Shown here: positions 20,921 through 27,996 of the stretch, piece after piece | Layout of the letters: each line of letters starts with the position of its first letter | How positions within the stretch are numbered: position 1 is the first letter of the stretch | DNA from: Pseudomonadota bacterium | GTDB lineage: Bacteria; Chloroflexota; UBA6077; JAJPHF01 | NCBI GenBank assembly: GCA_021325365.1 | Contig: JAJPHF010000116.1 | Coordinates: forward strand, 1 to 32,108 | Length of the DNA stretch: 32,108 bases | Direction: 5' to 3' | The notes under the pieces: model-generated | What the model was told of the DNA's origin: nothing | Databases searched by the model: none | What the model saw: only the letters and a program-made list of their open reading frames with translations | Translations under genes and position numbers: made by a program

Positions 20921-22978
20921 GTGAGGAGACACCGACCCACCGCGCGGCTGCTCAGCCTCCTGCTGCTGGCAGCAGTGCTCGCGAGCGGCCTCGGCGGGCA
21001 GGCGCCCGGCGTGGCCAGCGCGGTCGGGGACGCGGCGGCTCGACCGTTCTCGCTCATACCCGGCAGCCGGGCAGCGGCGCGCACGGTGCCGCCCGCCGGC
21101 ATCTGGCGACCGGTGACCCAGGACGAAGAGGGCGCGGAGCCCAGCGCCGACTGCGACGTGCGCGGCATCGTGGAGAGCCCGGCGGAAGGGGCGACGGTCC
21201 CCGCCGGGCCGCTGACCATCACCGGCTGGGCCGCCGACATCAACTCCACCGAGGGCACCGGCATCGACGAGGTGCGCGTGTCGCTCGACGCCGACCCCGA
21301 TCAGGGCGGCGTACCCGTCAGCGCGACCTATGGCATCGACCGCCCGGATATCGCCGAGCTGCTCGGCGACCCGCGGTTCACTGCCTCGGGCTTCACGCTC
21401 GCCTGGGACAGCACCAGCACGACGCCCGGCCCGCACGTGCTCTACGTGCAGGTGCACGGCAACTGCGGCTGGACCGGCACGGCGCGCAGTGTGGTCGTCG
21501 CCGGCGCCGCCGCCCCGACCGCCCCGGCGGCCGTCGCCACGACGCCCGCCACCACGCCGACCGCGGCCGCCACCGGGACCGCGACCAGCGCGGCCGCCAC
21601 GAGCGCCACACTAGTGTTCCCGACCGTGCCAGTGATGACGCCCACCGCGGGCACGCCTAGCGCTCAGGCGGCCGGCGCCCAGGCGGGCGCCGCCCAGGCC
21701 GGCCTGCCCACCGTGCCGCTCGTCACGGCGACCGTGGCGCCCTCGCCGACCGGCTCCATCCCGGCGCCCACGAACGTCACGGCGTCCCTCAACCCGATAG
21801 ACGGCTCGATCTTCCTGCAGTGGGCCGCGCCACCGGCGATGGTGACCAGCTATCAGATCGTGGTGAACGAGGCCGACGGCAGTCAGCGACCCATCCGCGA
21901 CGTGCCCGGCAGCGCCACGCGGGCGCAGGTAGGCGGGCTCGACCCGCGCATCGGCTACAGCCTGTCCGTGGTGCCGATCGACTCGTTCGGCCGCCGCGGC
22001 ACCCCGTCCGCGCCCGTCTCCACCGCGGGGGCGCCCACGGCGACGCCGATCCCGACGCCCACCCTGTCGCCGTACTGCACGCCGGTCCCGTTTGGCCCGC
22101 CCATCTGCCCGCCGCCAGGAGTGAACCCTGCGGCCTTCCCGGGCGGCGTCTATCCGGGCGCGCCGGGCGTGGGTTGTCCGCCCGAGGGGCCGTTCGGCAT
22201 CTCCGGCCCGTATGGCGCGCCCGGCCTACCGTACGGCGCGCCCGGTCCCTACGGCTTCCCGGGCCAGATGGGCGTGCCCAACCCGTTCGGGGCGCCCAGC
22301 CCGTTCGGCTTCCCGCCGCAGGGATACCCGCCGGGCGCCTACCCGCCACAGGGGTGCTACGGCGGGTTTGGCGCTGGATCGTTCCAGCTGACGGCGATAC
22401 CCAACGGGTCCACAGCCACTCTGAGCTGGACGCCGGCACCCGGCGCTATCTCGTACACGATCTGGCAGGGGGTGAACGGCCAGCCGCTCACCCAGCTTCA
22501 GTCCGCCGGTAACACGACGACCGTTCAGGTCCCGCTCAGCCAGCCGGGCGCATCCTACGTCTTCCAGGTGCATGCCCAGGTCAGCAACGGGCCCGAGCTG
22601 CTCTCCAACATCGCGCCGCTTACCGGCACCGGCGTCGGCTATCCTATCGGCGTGCCCGGCGTCGGCAACTGCACCGCACCAGGGCAGCCGTGTGCCAGCC
22701 GCTCGACAGCGGCCCCGTCGGCCCCCACGGCGCCAGCCGCTCAGGGCATGCAGATCAACGTGACAGTCCTCGACATGAACGGTCAGCCGGTAGTCGGTGC
22801 GCCGGTGAACATCGCCCCGTCCGGCGGGACGGGTGTCGTTCAAACGCCGGTGGCGACCAGTGGGCCTGGAGGGATAGCAACGTTCTTCGTTCGCGCTAAC
22901 GCGCCGGGGCCGGCTACATTCACCATCACCATCAACGGCCAACCGCTGCCCGCGCCCGTCACGGTCACGTTCACATAG
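20921..22978 (+). CDS. Large secreted FN3/Ig-like surface protein with a Gly/Pro/Phe/Tyr-rich segment
   Basis: 685 residues. A signal peptide (about 1-34) is followed by an Ig-like domain (about 82-195, ESPAEGATVPAGPLTITGWAAD), an Ala/Thr-rich linker (195-280), and an FN3-like domain (about 282-370, PAPTNVTASLNPIDGSIFLQW). A low-complexity segment (about 390-485) repeats PYGAPG and PFG units. A second FN3-like domain (about 487-570) and a C-terminal Big-type domain (about 608-685, VTVLDMNGQPVVGAPVN) follow. No sortase signal or membrane anchor is visible. GTG at 20921 has AGGAGGGG a few bases upstream; the longer upstream frame is rejected on that ground. Likely a cell-surface or matrix protein. 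The Ig-like start and adjacent GT gene suggest it may be glycosylated, which is inference. Confidence 0.85.
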   Translation: MRRHRPTARLLSLLLLAAVLASGLGGQAPGVASAVGDAAARPFSLIPGSRAAARTVPPAGIWRPVTQDEEGAEPSADCDVRGIVESPAEGATVPAGPLTITGWAADINSTEGTGIDEVRVSLDADPDQGGVPVSATYGIDRPDIAELLGDPRFTASGFTLAWDSTSTTPGPHVLYVQVHGNCGWTGTARSVVVAGAAAPTAPAAVATTPATTPTAAATGTATSAAATSATLVFPTVPVMTPTAGTPSAQAAGAQAGAAQAGLPTVPLVTATVAPSPTGSIPAPTNVTASLNPIDGSIFLQWAAPPAMVTSYQIVVNEADGSQRPIRDVPGSATRAQVGGLDPRIGYSLSVVPIDSFGRRGTPSAPVSTAGAPTATPIPTPTLSPYCTPVPFGPPICPPPGVNPAAFPGGVYPGAPGVGCPPEGPFGISGPYGAPGLPYGAPGPYGFPGQMGVPNPFGAPSPFGFPPQGYPPGAYPPQGCYGGFGAGSFQLTAIPNGSTATLSWTPAPGAISYTIWQGVNGQPLTQLQSAGNTTTVQVPLSQPGASYVFQVHAQVSNGPELLSNIAPLTGTGVGYPIGVPGVGNCTAPGQPCASRSTAAPSAPTAPAAQGMQINVTVLDMNGQPVVGAPVNIAPSGGTGVVQTPVATSGPGGIATFFVRANAPGPATFTITINGQPLPAPVTVTFT

Positions 22979-22987
22979 GCGCAATGG

Positions 22988-23025
22988 GCCGGGCGCGGAC
23001 AGCCAGCGAGCTGTCTGCGCCCGGC
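22988..23025 (+). terminator. Strong hairpin after the FN3 surface-protein gene
   Basis: GCCGGGCGCGGACAG (22988-23002) pairs with CTGTCTGCGCCCGGC (23011-23025), 15 bp with one G-T pair and an 8-nt loop. It starts 10 nt after the stop. There is no T tract, in keeping with the other hairpin terminators of this window. Confidence 0.7.
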
Positions 23026-23306
23026 CTGTCTGGCGCTGGCCCCTTATCTCCGCGTTGGCGAGCCTGTCCCAAGGAACAGGGTGCCGGCGACGTTCTGCCC
23101 TCGTCCGCTCTGAGCCCCGGCGGGACAGCGCGTAGCCAGCAACGCGGTTACCCCGTGACGGGTGGGACTAGCCGGCAGATCCGGCCAAGACAGGAGGTCT
23201 TGCGCTAGTAGCGAGCGCTAGGCCGCTAGCAGCAACCAACGGGCCTGGCCGGGGTAGTGCCGCGCACCGCGGCGGGACGACAGGCGGCGGAGGCAGGGGC
23301 CGAGCG
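23026..23306. other. Gene-free stretch with several small hairpins, possible structured RNA
   Basis: No convincing ORF: the 74-codon frame at 22984-23208 has no ribosome site and starts inside the terminator. Stem-loops visible on the plus strand include CCTGT/ACAGG (23063-23080), CCCG/CGGG (23152-23162), GCCGG/CCGGC (23171-23185) and AAGAC/GTCTT with loop AGGAG (23187-23201). GCGCTAG is present twice (23202, 23215) plus CGCTAGC (23224). No known riboswitch consensus was recognised, nor tmRNA, RNase P, 6S or SRP RNA. Confidence 0.3.
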
Positions 23307-23981
23307 CTACGCCGGTTGGCGGCGCACCCACACCTTCTGCGCCGCCGGCAGCCCGAGGGGGAACTCCTCGTCGCCGTGGCGCAGCAGCAGCATGCTATTC
23401 CACTCCTGCACGCCCACCACCTCTAGCTCGCCGCCCGGCACCAGCCCGTGCCGCTGCAGGTATTCCAGCAGGTTGGGCTCGTTCTCCGCATCTTCCTGCA
23501 CGCGGACGACAATTGCCCGCTCGCCCTCGCGCACGGTAGCGAGGCGCACCGCGTCCTTGAGGCTCGGCGCGCCCTGGCCAGGAATCGGGTTCCCGTGGGG
23601 GCAGGTCGTAGGGCTGTCCAGCAGCTCCATCAGCTGCTTCTCGACCCGCGGCGAGATGACGTGCTCGAAGTTGTGCGCCTCTTCGTGCGCCTCGTGCCAC
23701 GGCAGGTGCAGGATGTCCACCAGCAGGCGCTCGGCGAGTGCGTGCCGCCGGATCACCGTTTCGGCCGCTTCCTTCCCACTCTTGGTCAGCAGGATCTCTT
23801 TGTGCTCGTTCATCTCGACGTAGCCGGCCTTGTGCATGCGCTGCACGGCGGCGAAAGTGGTCGCCACCGCCACGCCCATCTTCTCGGCCAAGTGGCTGCC
23901 GATGACCGGCTGGCCCTCGCCCGTCATGTGATGAATGAGCTGGAGATAGTCTTCCACGGTGGGAGTCGGCTTCAGCGCCAA
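23307..23981 (-). CDS. DtxR/MntR-family metal-dependent regulator with FeoA-type C-terminal domain
   Basis: 224 residues. The winged helix is at 1-75 (LAEKMGVAVATTFAAVQRMHKAGYV), the metal-binding and dimer domain at about 76-145 and an SH3-like FeoA domain at about 148-220 (ERAIVVRVQED, LEYLQRHGLVPGGELEVV). Compared with corynebacterial DtxR, whose metal ligands are Met10, His79, Glu83, His98, Cys102, Glu105 and His106, the equivalent residues are Asp11, His80, Glu84, His99, His103, Glu106 and His107. Asp11 resembles MntR and His103 is neither, so it may respond to Mn, Fe or Zn. Start TTG at 23981 with GAGGAG 8 nt upstream. A good promoter lies at 24044-24072. No metal transporter is next to it in the window. 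Confidence 0.9.
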   Translation of the reverse strand: MALKPTPTVEDYLQLIHHMTGEGQPVIGSHLAEKMGVAVATTFAAVQRMHKAGYVEMNEHKEILLTKSGKEAAETVIRRHALAERLLVDILHLPWHEAHEEAHNFEHVISPRVEKQLMELLDSPTTCPHGNPIPGQGAPSLKDAVRLATVREGERAIVVRVQEDAENEPNLLEYLQRHGLVPGGELEVVGVQEWNSMLLLRHGDEEFPLGLPAAQKVWVRRQPA

Positions 23982-24043
23982 GGCGGATTCTCCTCGCTGG
24001 GGCCGCTTCCGCGCACGTGGGGCGGCGCGGCGGAGCCCACCAC

Positions 24044-24072
24044 ATTCTACGATCCCGACCGCGCGCTGACAA
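24044..24072 (-). promoter_or_regulatory. Sigma-70-type promoter of the DtxR/MntR-family gene
   Basis: On the minus strand TTGTCA (24072-24067), a 17-nt spacer and TAGAAT (24049-24044) match the consensus at five of six positions in each hexamer. The expected start near 24037 leaves about 55 nt of leader. No classic DtxR/IdeR 19-bp palindrome is evident beside it. Confidence 0.65.
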
Positions 24073-24180
24073 CGCCCGGAGCGCCGTCTGCGACCCCGCC
24101 CGGCCCTGCCCTCACAGCGGCCCGCGTGCGCAGCTACGGCCGCGGCCAGCGCCTGCCCCGGCCTCCCCCGCGGCGCTCGG

Positions 24181-25221
24181 TCAGCTGCCGCCGGGGCTGG
24201 CCTCCTGCGGCTGCACCACGATCGTTCCGACCTGCCCGAGGCTCGCGTGGCGCAGGCAGACGTAGCTATAGGTGCCCGGCTGCAGGAACGTCAGCGTGTA
24301 GCGCGCGAACGGCTGCATGATCCCCGAGTTGTAGTAGCCTACGCCGCGGTGGACGGGCCCCCCCTGCGGCTGGGTCGCCTGGGGATCGAGCACCGTGACG
24401 GGCGGCCCCAGCACCGCCGTTTCGGTGGTGGTCAGCGACGTCGGAGCCGTGTCGTCGCCGAAGGTCACCGTGTGCATCTCCTGCGGGTCGGACTGCACCC
24501 AGGTCACCGTGTCGCCCACGTGGATTACCAGCTCTTGCGGCAGGAACCGCAAGACGCTCGCCTCGTTGGCGCCGAACCCCGAGCTGATGTAATAGTTGGT
24601 CGCGCCCGGCACTGGCTCCGTCACCACCGGCGCGCTTTGTGCCAGCCCCTCGCCCCGCTCCCGCACCACGCTCCACTCGCGCTCGCCCAGCGCCGTGTAC
24701 TCGGCCGGGGTCATCGGCGGCTGGCTGCTCGTCGGCACCACGACGACCGTCCCTTCCATCCCCCGGTGCAGCAGACAGACGTAAGGGTATACCCCCGGCG
24801 TGGAGAAGGTCAGCTCATAGGTGCTGGCGCGCGGGCTGAGGATGCCGGAGTTCGTGTAGCGCGTGCCGTCGTAGGTGGTGCCGCCCTGCGCGTACTCGAG
24901 CAGCGGGTTGACCACCGAGCGCCCGTCGGGCGTGACCAGCGGGCTGATCGGCCCGGGCTGGCGCGAGAGGAACGTGACCGTGTGCGAGTACTGGCCGCCG
25001 AGCGCCCAGCGCACGGTATCGCCAGCGGCGACCGTGATCACCATGGGGAAGAACGCCTGGCCCTGGATCGCATGGTCGTCCGTCTCGCGCCCGGCCAGCA
25101 CGTCCCAGTGATTCCCGCTGTCCTGACCCCGCGCGGGCAGCGCCCCCCACGCCGCGACGAGCGCCGCCGCCATCGCCGCCGCGATCACCCGCGTGCCGCA
25201 CTGCCGCCAGCGCGCGCCCAT
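24181..25221 (-). CDS. Secreted protein with two plastocyanin/amicyanin-like cupredoxin domains
   Basis: 346 residues. A signal peptide (1-32, cleaved after LPARG) is followed by two related cupredoxin domains, about 45-162 and 212-337. Domain 1 has type-1 copper ligands His80 (SHTVTF), Cys149, His152 and Met155 in CLLHRGM, the C-x2-H-x2-M spacing known from amicyanin. Domain 2 has His250 (MHTVTF), Cys322 and His325, but CLRHASL puts Leu328 where the axial Met should be. Both have YNSGI/YTNSGI loops and a proline-glycine turn before the last strand. It could carry electrons outside the membrane or store copper. The ATG at 25221 has GGGAG upstream; the longer frame to 25425 runs into the divergent control region and the neighbouring gene. 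Confidence 0.88.
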   Translation of the reverse strand: MGARWRQCGTRVIAAAMAAALVAAWGALPARGQDSGNHWDVLAGRETDDHAIQGQAFFPMVITVAAGDTVRWALGGQYSHTVTFLSRQPGPISPLVTPDGRSVVNPLLEYAQGGTTYDGTRYTNSGILSPRASTYELTFSTPGVYPYVCLLHRGMEGTVVVVPTSSQPPMTPAEYTALGEREWSVVRERGEGLAQSAPVVTEPVPGATNYYISSGFGANEASVLRFLPQELVIHVGDTVTWVQSDPQEMHTVTFGDDTAPTSLTTTETAVLGPPVTVLDPQATQPQGGPVHRGVGYYNSGIMQPFARYTLTFLQPGTYSYVCLRHASLGQVGTIVVQPQEASPGGS

Positions 25222-25275
25222 GCGTCTTGCTCCCACTGCCAGGCTGCCAGTTGACAGCCTAGCACCTCGTCCGCG

Positions 25276-25319
25276 GCGAATCGCCGGCTGTGATGGGTTC
25301 ACAACGCTCGGCGATTCGC
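25276..25319. promoter_or_regulatory. Nested inverted repeats between the cupredoxin and DUF402 genes
   Basis: The outer arms GCGAATCGCCG (25276-25286) and CGGCGATTCGC (25309-25319) are perfect complements. Inside, TGTGA-N5-TCACA (25289-25303 region) forms a second, operator-like inverted repeat, one base shorter in spacing than the CRP/FNR half-site spacing. Both genes read away from this site. Confidence 0.5.
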
Positions 25320-25353
25320 GCGTAGCAGCGGACTGGCCCCCACGCTGCGACGA

Positions 25354-25362
25354 TGATAGGAT
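25354..25362 (+). promoter_or_regulatory. Extended -10 candidate for the DUF402 gene
   Basis: TGA-TAGGAT keeps the TG and four of six -10 positions, with a start about 16 nt before the ATG at 25385. The -35 (TGGCCC at 25334) is poor. Confidence 0.35.
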
Positions 25363-25384
25363 AGCCACGGAGTAGGAGCAACGA

Positions 25385-25903
25385 ATGCCCGACGCCCCGG
25401 CGAGCCCAGCCCTGCGCGTGCTCAAGCAGCGCTACGATGGTTCCACCGTGTTCGCCTGGACCGGTCGCCTGCTGGAGCAGACCCCCAACCACGTGCTGCT
25501 CGCCGGCCTGTTCAACGCGCTGCACCGCGACCTGGGCTACGTCGTCCTCGAGCGCGGCGACCTGTTTCTGGAGTGGTACTACTTCGGCCGCTGGTACAAC
25601 GTGTTCCAGATCTACGGTCAGGAGGGCCAGCTCAAGGGCTGGTACTGCAACATCGGTATGCCGCCCGTGCTGCGCGACGGGGAGCTAGCCTACGTCGACC
25701 TGGCGCTCGACGTCTTCGTCCACCCTGATGGCCGCCACCTCGTGCTGGACGAGGACGAGTTCGCCGAGCTAAAGCGCACCACCCTGCGGCCCGATGATGC
25801 CGCGCGGGCCGAGCACGGCCTGGCCGAGCTATTGGCGCTCGTCGCCGCCCAGCGCCTCCCATCCAGGCTGTACTGCCCCGAGCTGGCCCCGCCGCTCTCC
25901 TGA
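25385..25903 (+). CDS. DUF402-domain protein
   Basis: 172 residues. The DUF402 fold is a small beta barrel of FomD-like proteins, some of which hydrolyse nucleotide-linked phosphoesters with metal help. The diagnostic C-terminal block is present: GWYCNIGMPPVLRDGELAYVDLALDV, then HPDGRHLVLDEDEFAEL, with the acidic residues (YVDLALD, LDEDEF) that bind metal in characterised members. The N-terminal part has the matching strands (VLLAGLFNALHRDLGYVVLERGDLFLEWYYFGRWYNV). AGGAG lies 6 nt before the ATG. It is divergent from the cupredoxin gene. Any link with copper is positional only. Confidence 0.88.
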   Translation: MPDAPASPALRVLKQRYDGSTVFAWTGRLLEQTPNHVLLAGLFNALHRDLGYVVLERGDLFLEWYYFGRWYNVFQIYGQEGQLKGWYCNIGMPPVLRDGELAYVDLALDVFVHPDGRHLVLDEDEFAELKRTTLRPDDAARAEHGLAELLALVAAQRLPSRLYCPELAPPLS

Positions 25904-26078
25904 AGCGCTCGCGCACAGCCCGCACGAGTGCTAGCGACCGAGGCGGTCAACCGCGTAGCGAAGGCCGCGTTTGCCTCGCCAGCCCCGACCCGCCAACAGG
26001 TTACAATACGCCGGCTCGCAGGCGGCGCCCGGCGCGTCGAACGCGCGCGCCCCGCCTGCGCCGGACAGGAGAATGAGC

Positions 26079-27032
26079 GTGACGAACGATACGGGGCGGC
26101 CCGGCGCGGCCGGCGTGACCGCCGACGACCTGATGCAGCTGGCGACGGACCTGGCCGGCCTCGCCGAGGCGCCGCTCGACTCGGGCATCCACGTGCCGGG
26201 CGCGGACCTCCGGCGCGTGATCTTCGCGCTCGACGTGAACGTCGGCTTGCTAGTCCTTGCCAAGCAGCTTGGCTACGATGCCGTGATCGGCCACCATCCG
26301 TGCGCGACGCTGCTCGATCAGGGCCAGGTCTACCGCGAGCACTATCCCTTGGTCACGCGCTTCGGGCTGTCCGAGGCCGACGCCCGCGCCGAGTTCGGCC
26401 CGAGTCTGGAGCGCACCGTGCGCCGCCTGCGGAACCGCCGCCTGCGCTCGATCTACTACGAGAGCCCGAACCAGACGTTCCTGGAGGTCGACGCCGCGCG
26501 GATGCTCGGCCTCGCCTTCCTGAACATCCACAATGCCTGCGACGAGCTGGGTCGCCAGATCGGCCAGGCCCAGCTCGACCGCACGCTCGCCGCCAACCCC
26601 AACGCCACCCTGGGCGACCTCGTGGCGGCGATGTACGAGCTACCCGAGACCCGCATCGCCGCGCGCCACTACCAGATCCCGCTCGAGCTGGCCATCGGCG
26701 ATCCGGCCGCCCCCGCCGGCCGCGCCGCCTTCGTCCACGGCTGCCTCTCGGCGCCCGAGCACGATATCGTGCGCTTCTACTGGCGTCATGGCATCCCGAC
26801 GGTCATGGCCCTGCACGCGACGTTCGAGGACCTGGAGCGCTTGAAGCAAGACCCCGAGGGCAACCTGATCCTCACCGGCCACTACGCGGGCGATTCCTAC
26901 GGCTTCACGCCGTTCGTCCGCGCGCTCCGCGCGCGGGGCCTCGAGGTGAAGTGCATGGGCGGCGCCATCGACGTAGAGGAGTTCCCTGAAGAGGTCGCCG
27001 CGACGAACGCGGCCGCGGCCGGGCGACCATGA
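26079..27032 (+). CDS. NIF3-like dinuclear-metal protein
   Basis: About 317 residues. NIF3/YbgI proteins form rings with two metal ions per subunit; their biochemical role is poorly known. Here IGHHPCATLLDQGQV carries the paired histidines near the N-terminus, ALDVNVGLLVLAKQLGYDAV the preceding strand-helix, and LTGHYAGDSYGFTPFVRALRARGLEV the C-terminal metal block (GHxx...). The start is uncertain. GTG at 26079 has AGGAG (26067-26071) at the right spacing, whereas ATG at 26073 is only 1 nt from it. A TACAAT box at 26002-26007 may be the -10, without a good -35. The stop overlaps the next start (ATGA), so the two are probably coupled. Confidence 0.72.
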   Translation: MTNDTGRPGAAGVTADDLMQLATDLAGLAEAPLDSGIHVPGADLRRVIFALDVNVGLLVLAKQLGYDAVIGHHPCATLLDQGQVYREHYPLVTRFGLSEADARAEFGPSLERTVRRLRNRRLRSIYYESPNQTFLEVDAARMLGLAFLNIHNACDELGRQIGQAQLDRTLAANPNATLGDLVAAMYELPETRIAARHYQIPLELAIGDPAAPAGRAAFVHGCLSAPEHDIVRFYWRHGIPTVMALHATFEDLERLKQDPEGNLILTGHYAGDSYGFTPFVRALRARGLEVKCMGGAIDVEEFPEEVAATNAAAAGRP

Positions 27033-27529
27033 GTCCCGAGGGCTCCCCGGCCGCAGGGGCGACCGATGGTCCCGAGCCGGACCCGGCCCAGCCGGCCAGC
27101 CCGGCCGCCGACGATGCCGACACCCCGCCCGGCCCCGCGACGGACGGCGCGCCCGGCGACGCGCCCCGGCTGCGTCACGTCATCCGGCGGCTGCTGACGC
27201 CAGCCCGTGCCGGCCTCTACCTCAGCCGCGCCGATCTGAGCCGTCTCGGCGCGGCGCTCGGCTTCCCGCTGCCCGCGCTCGACCGCCGCATCATGCTGGA
27301 GCATCTGTTCGTCGCCGCCGGCCCCGCCGGGCTGCTCCCGCGCCTGCTCGATCTCTTGGCCGCCGAGGCGGACACCTGGATCGGCGTTTATCGCGGCTGG
27401 GAAGCCGCCTATCCCCATGCGGCGCCGCTCTGGATCGCGTGGCGCGTGCGCGCCGAGACGCTGCGCGCCGAGCTGGTCGCGCTGCGGGCCGAGGCCGCGG
27501 CCGCCGCTCCCTCGACGCCCGGCGGCTGA
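27029..27529 (+). CDS. Protein of unknown function, coupled to the NIF3-like gene
   Basis: 166 residues. The N-terminal 45 are disordered, rich in Pro/Ala/Asp (PEPDPAQPASPAADDADTPP). The rest is predicted helical and carries RHVIRRLLTPARAGLYLSR, then LGAALGFPLPALDRRIMLEHLFVAAG, WIGVYRGWEAAYPHAAPLW and a charged C-terminal helix. I recognise no family. The ATG overlaps the NIF3-like stop by 4 nt. This makes it a real gene rather than a shadow, and suggests an accessory role to that protein. Confidence 0.7.
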   Translation: MSPEGSPAAGATDGPEPDPAQPASPAADDADTPPGPATDGAPGDAPRLRHVIRRLLTPARAGLYLSRADLSRLGAALGFPLPALDRRIMLEHLFVAAGPAGLLPRLLDLLAAEADTWIGVYRGWEAAYPHAAPLWIAWRVRAETLRAELVALRAEAAAAAPSTPGG

Positions 27530-27555
27530 TATCGAATCCGCCGCTGGAGTTCCCT

Positions 27556-27600
27556 TACCCCCTCTCCCCCTGGGAGAGGGTCGGGGTGAGGGCGCGCCCC
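27556..27600 (+). repeat. Interspersed palindromic repeat, copy B
   Basis: TACCCCCTCTCCCCCTGGGA, then GAGGGTCGGGGTGAGGGCGCG, matches copy A at 15760-15807 almost base for base, including orientation. The inverted core is CCTCTCCC-CCT-GGGAGAGG. It follows the NIF3 operon by about 27 nt and may help end it. Confidence 0.8.
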
Positions 27601-27639
27601 CGTAGGCGAACCCCCGGGTGGGATCCGATATGACACGGC

Positions 27640-27679
27640 GCCGCCCGCGAGACCGAGCGCGCTCGGTCTCGCGGGCGGC
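27640..27679 (-). terminator. 40-bp perfect palindrome after the 44-residue peptide gene
   Basis: Bases 27640-27659 (GCCGCCCGCGAGACCGAGCG) are the exact reverse complement of 27660-27679, with no loop bases. Placed 21 nt beyond the minus-strand peptide gene stop and after the plus-strand NIF3 operon, it may end both. No T tract is present, as with the palindrome at 8810. Confidence 0.6.
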
Positions 27680-27699
27680 CTGCCGCGACTGCCCTGGAG

Positions 27700-27834
27700 C
27701 TACTGAGCAGCCGGCGGGGTCACGACCTCGGTCAGCGGCGCGCTCGGCGCCGCGCTGGCCAGCGCGCTCAGCGGCTCGGGCCGCGGGGGGAAGATCGGCG
27801 GCGCGGTTAGCAGCTCGGGGATGATCCGGTACAT
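27700..27834 (-). CDS. Small proline/alanine-rich peptide, 44 residues
   Basis: The peptide starts MYRIIPELLTAPPIFPPRPE and ends VVTPPAAQ. ATAGGAGACGACC precedes the ATG, giving AGGAG at a good spacing (7-8 nt) on the minus strand. The stop is followed by the 40-bp palindrome. It has no membrane helix and no known domain. The gene lies 162 nt downstream of the TorD gene on the same strand, and so may be the last gene of the molybdoenzyme cassette or an independent unit. The ribosome site, the terminator-like end and the lack of any overlapping competing frame are the support; conservation is untested. Confidence 0.55.
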   Translation of the reverse strand: MYRIIPELLTAPPIFPPRPEPLSALASAAPSAPLTEVVTPPAAQ

Positions 27835-27996
27835 GGTCGTCTCCTATCTTGAGTAATCACCTGTAGCGTCCGGTTCGGCCGCGCTCTCGCCGAGCGACCC
27901 GCACCTGACGTTACAACAATACTCCCCCGCAGCCGCCCGTACCGTGACGCCGCTCACGCCTTCCGGATGAACTACCTCACGAATGCGCCCGGACCC

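Noticed and set aside
22088..22376. CRISPR-like or tandem DNA repeat
   Set aside because: The repetition is at protein level (PYGAPG/PFG) in an open frame, with no regular spacers.
22984..23208. 74-codon frame after the FN3 protein gene
   Set aside because: It begins inside the terminator hairpin, has no ribosome site, and its composition is not protein-like.
23026..23306. Known riboswitch or housekeeping RNA
   Set aside because: No cobalamin, TPP, SAM, glycine, 6S, tmRNA, SRP or RNase P consensus was found on either strand.
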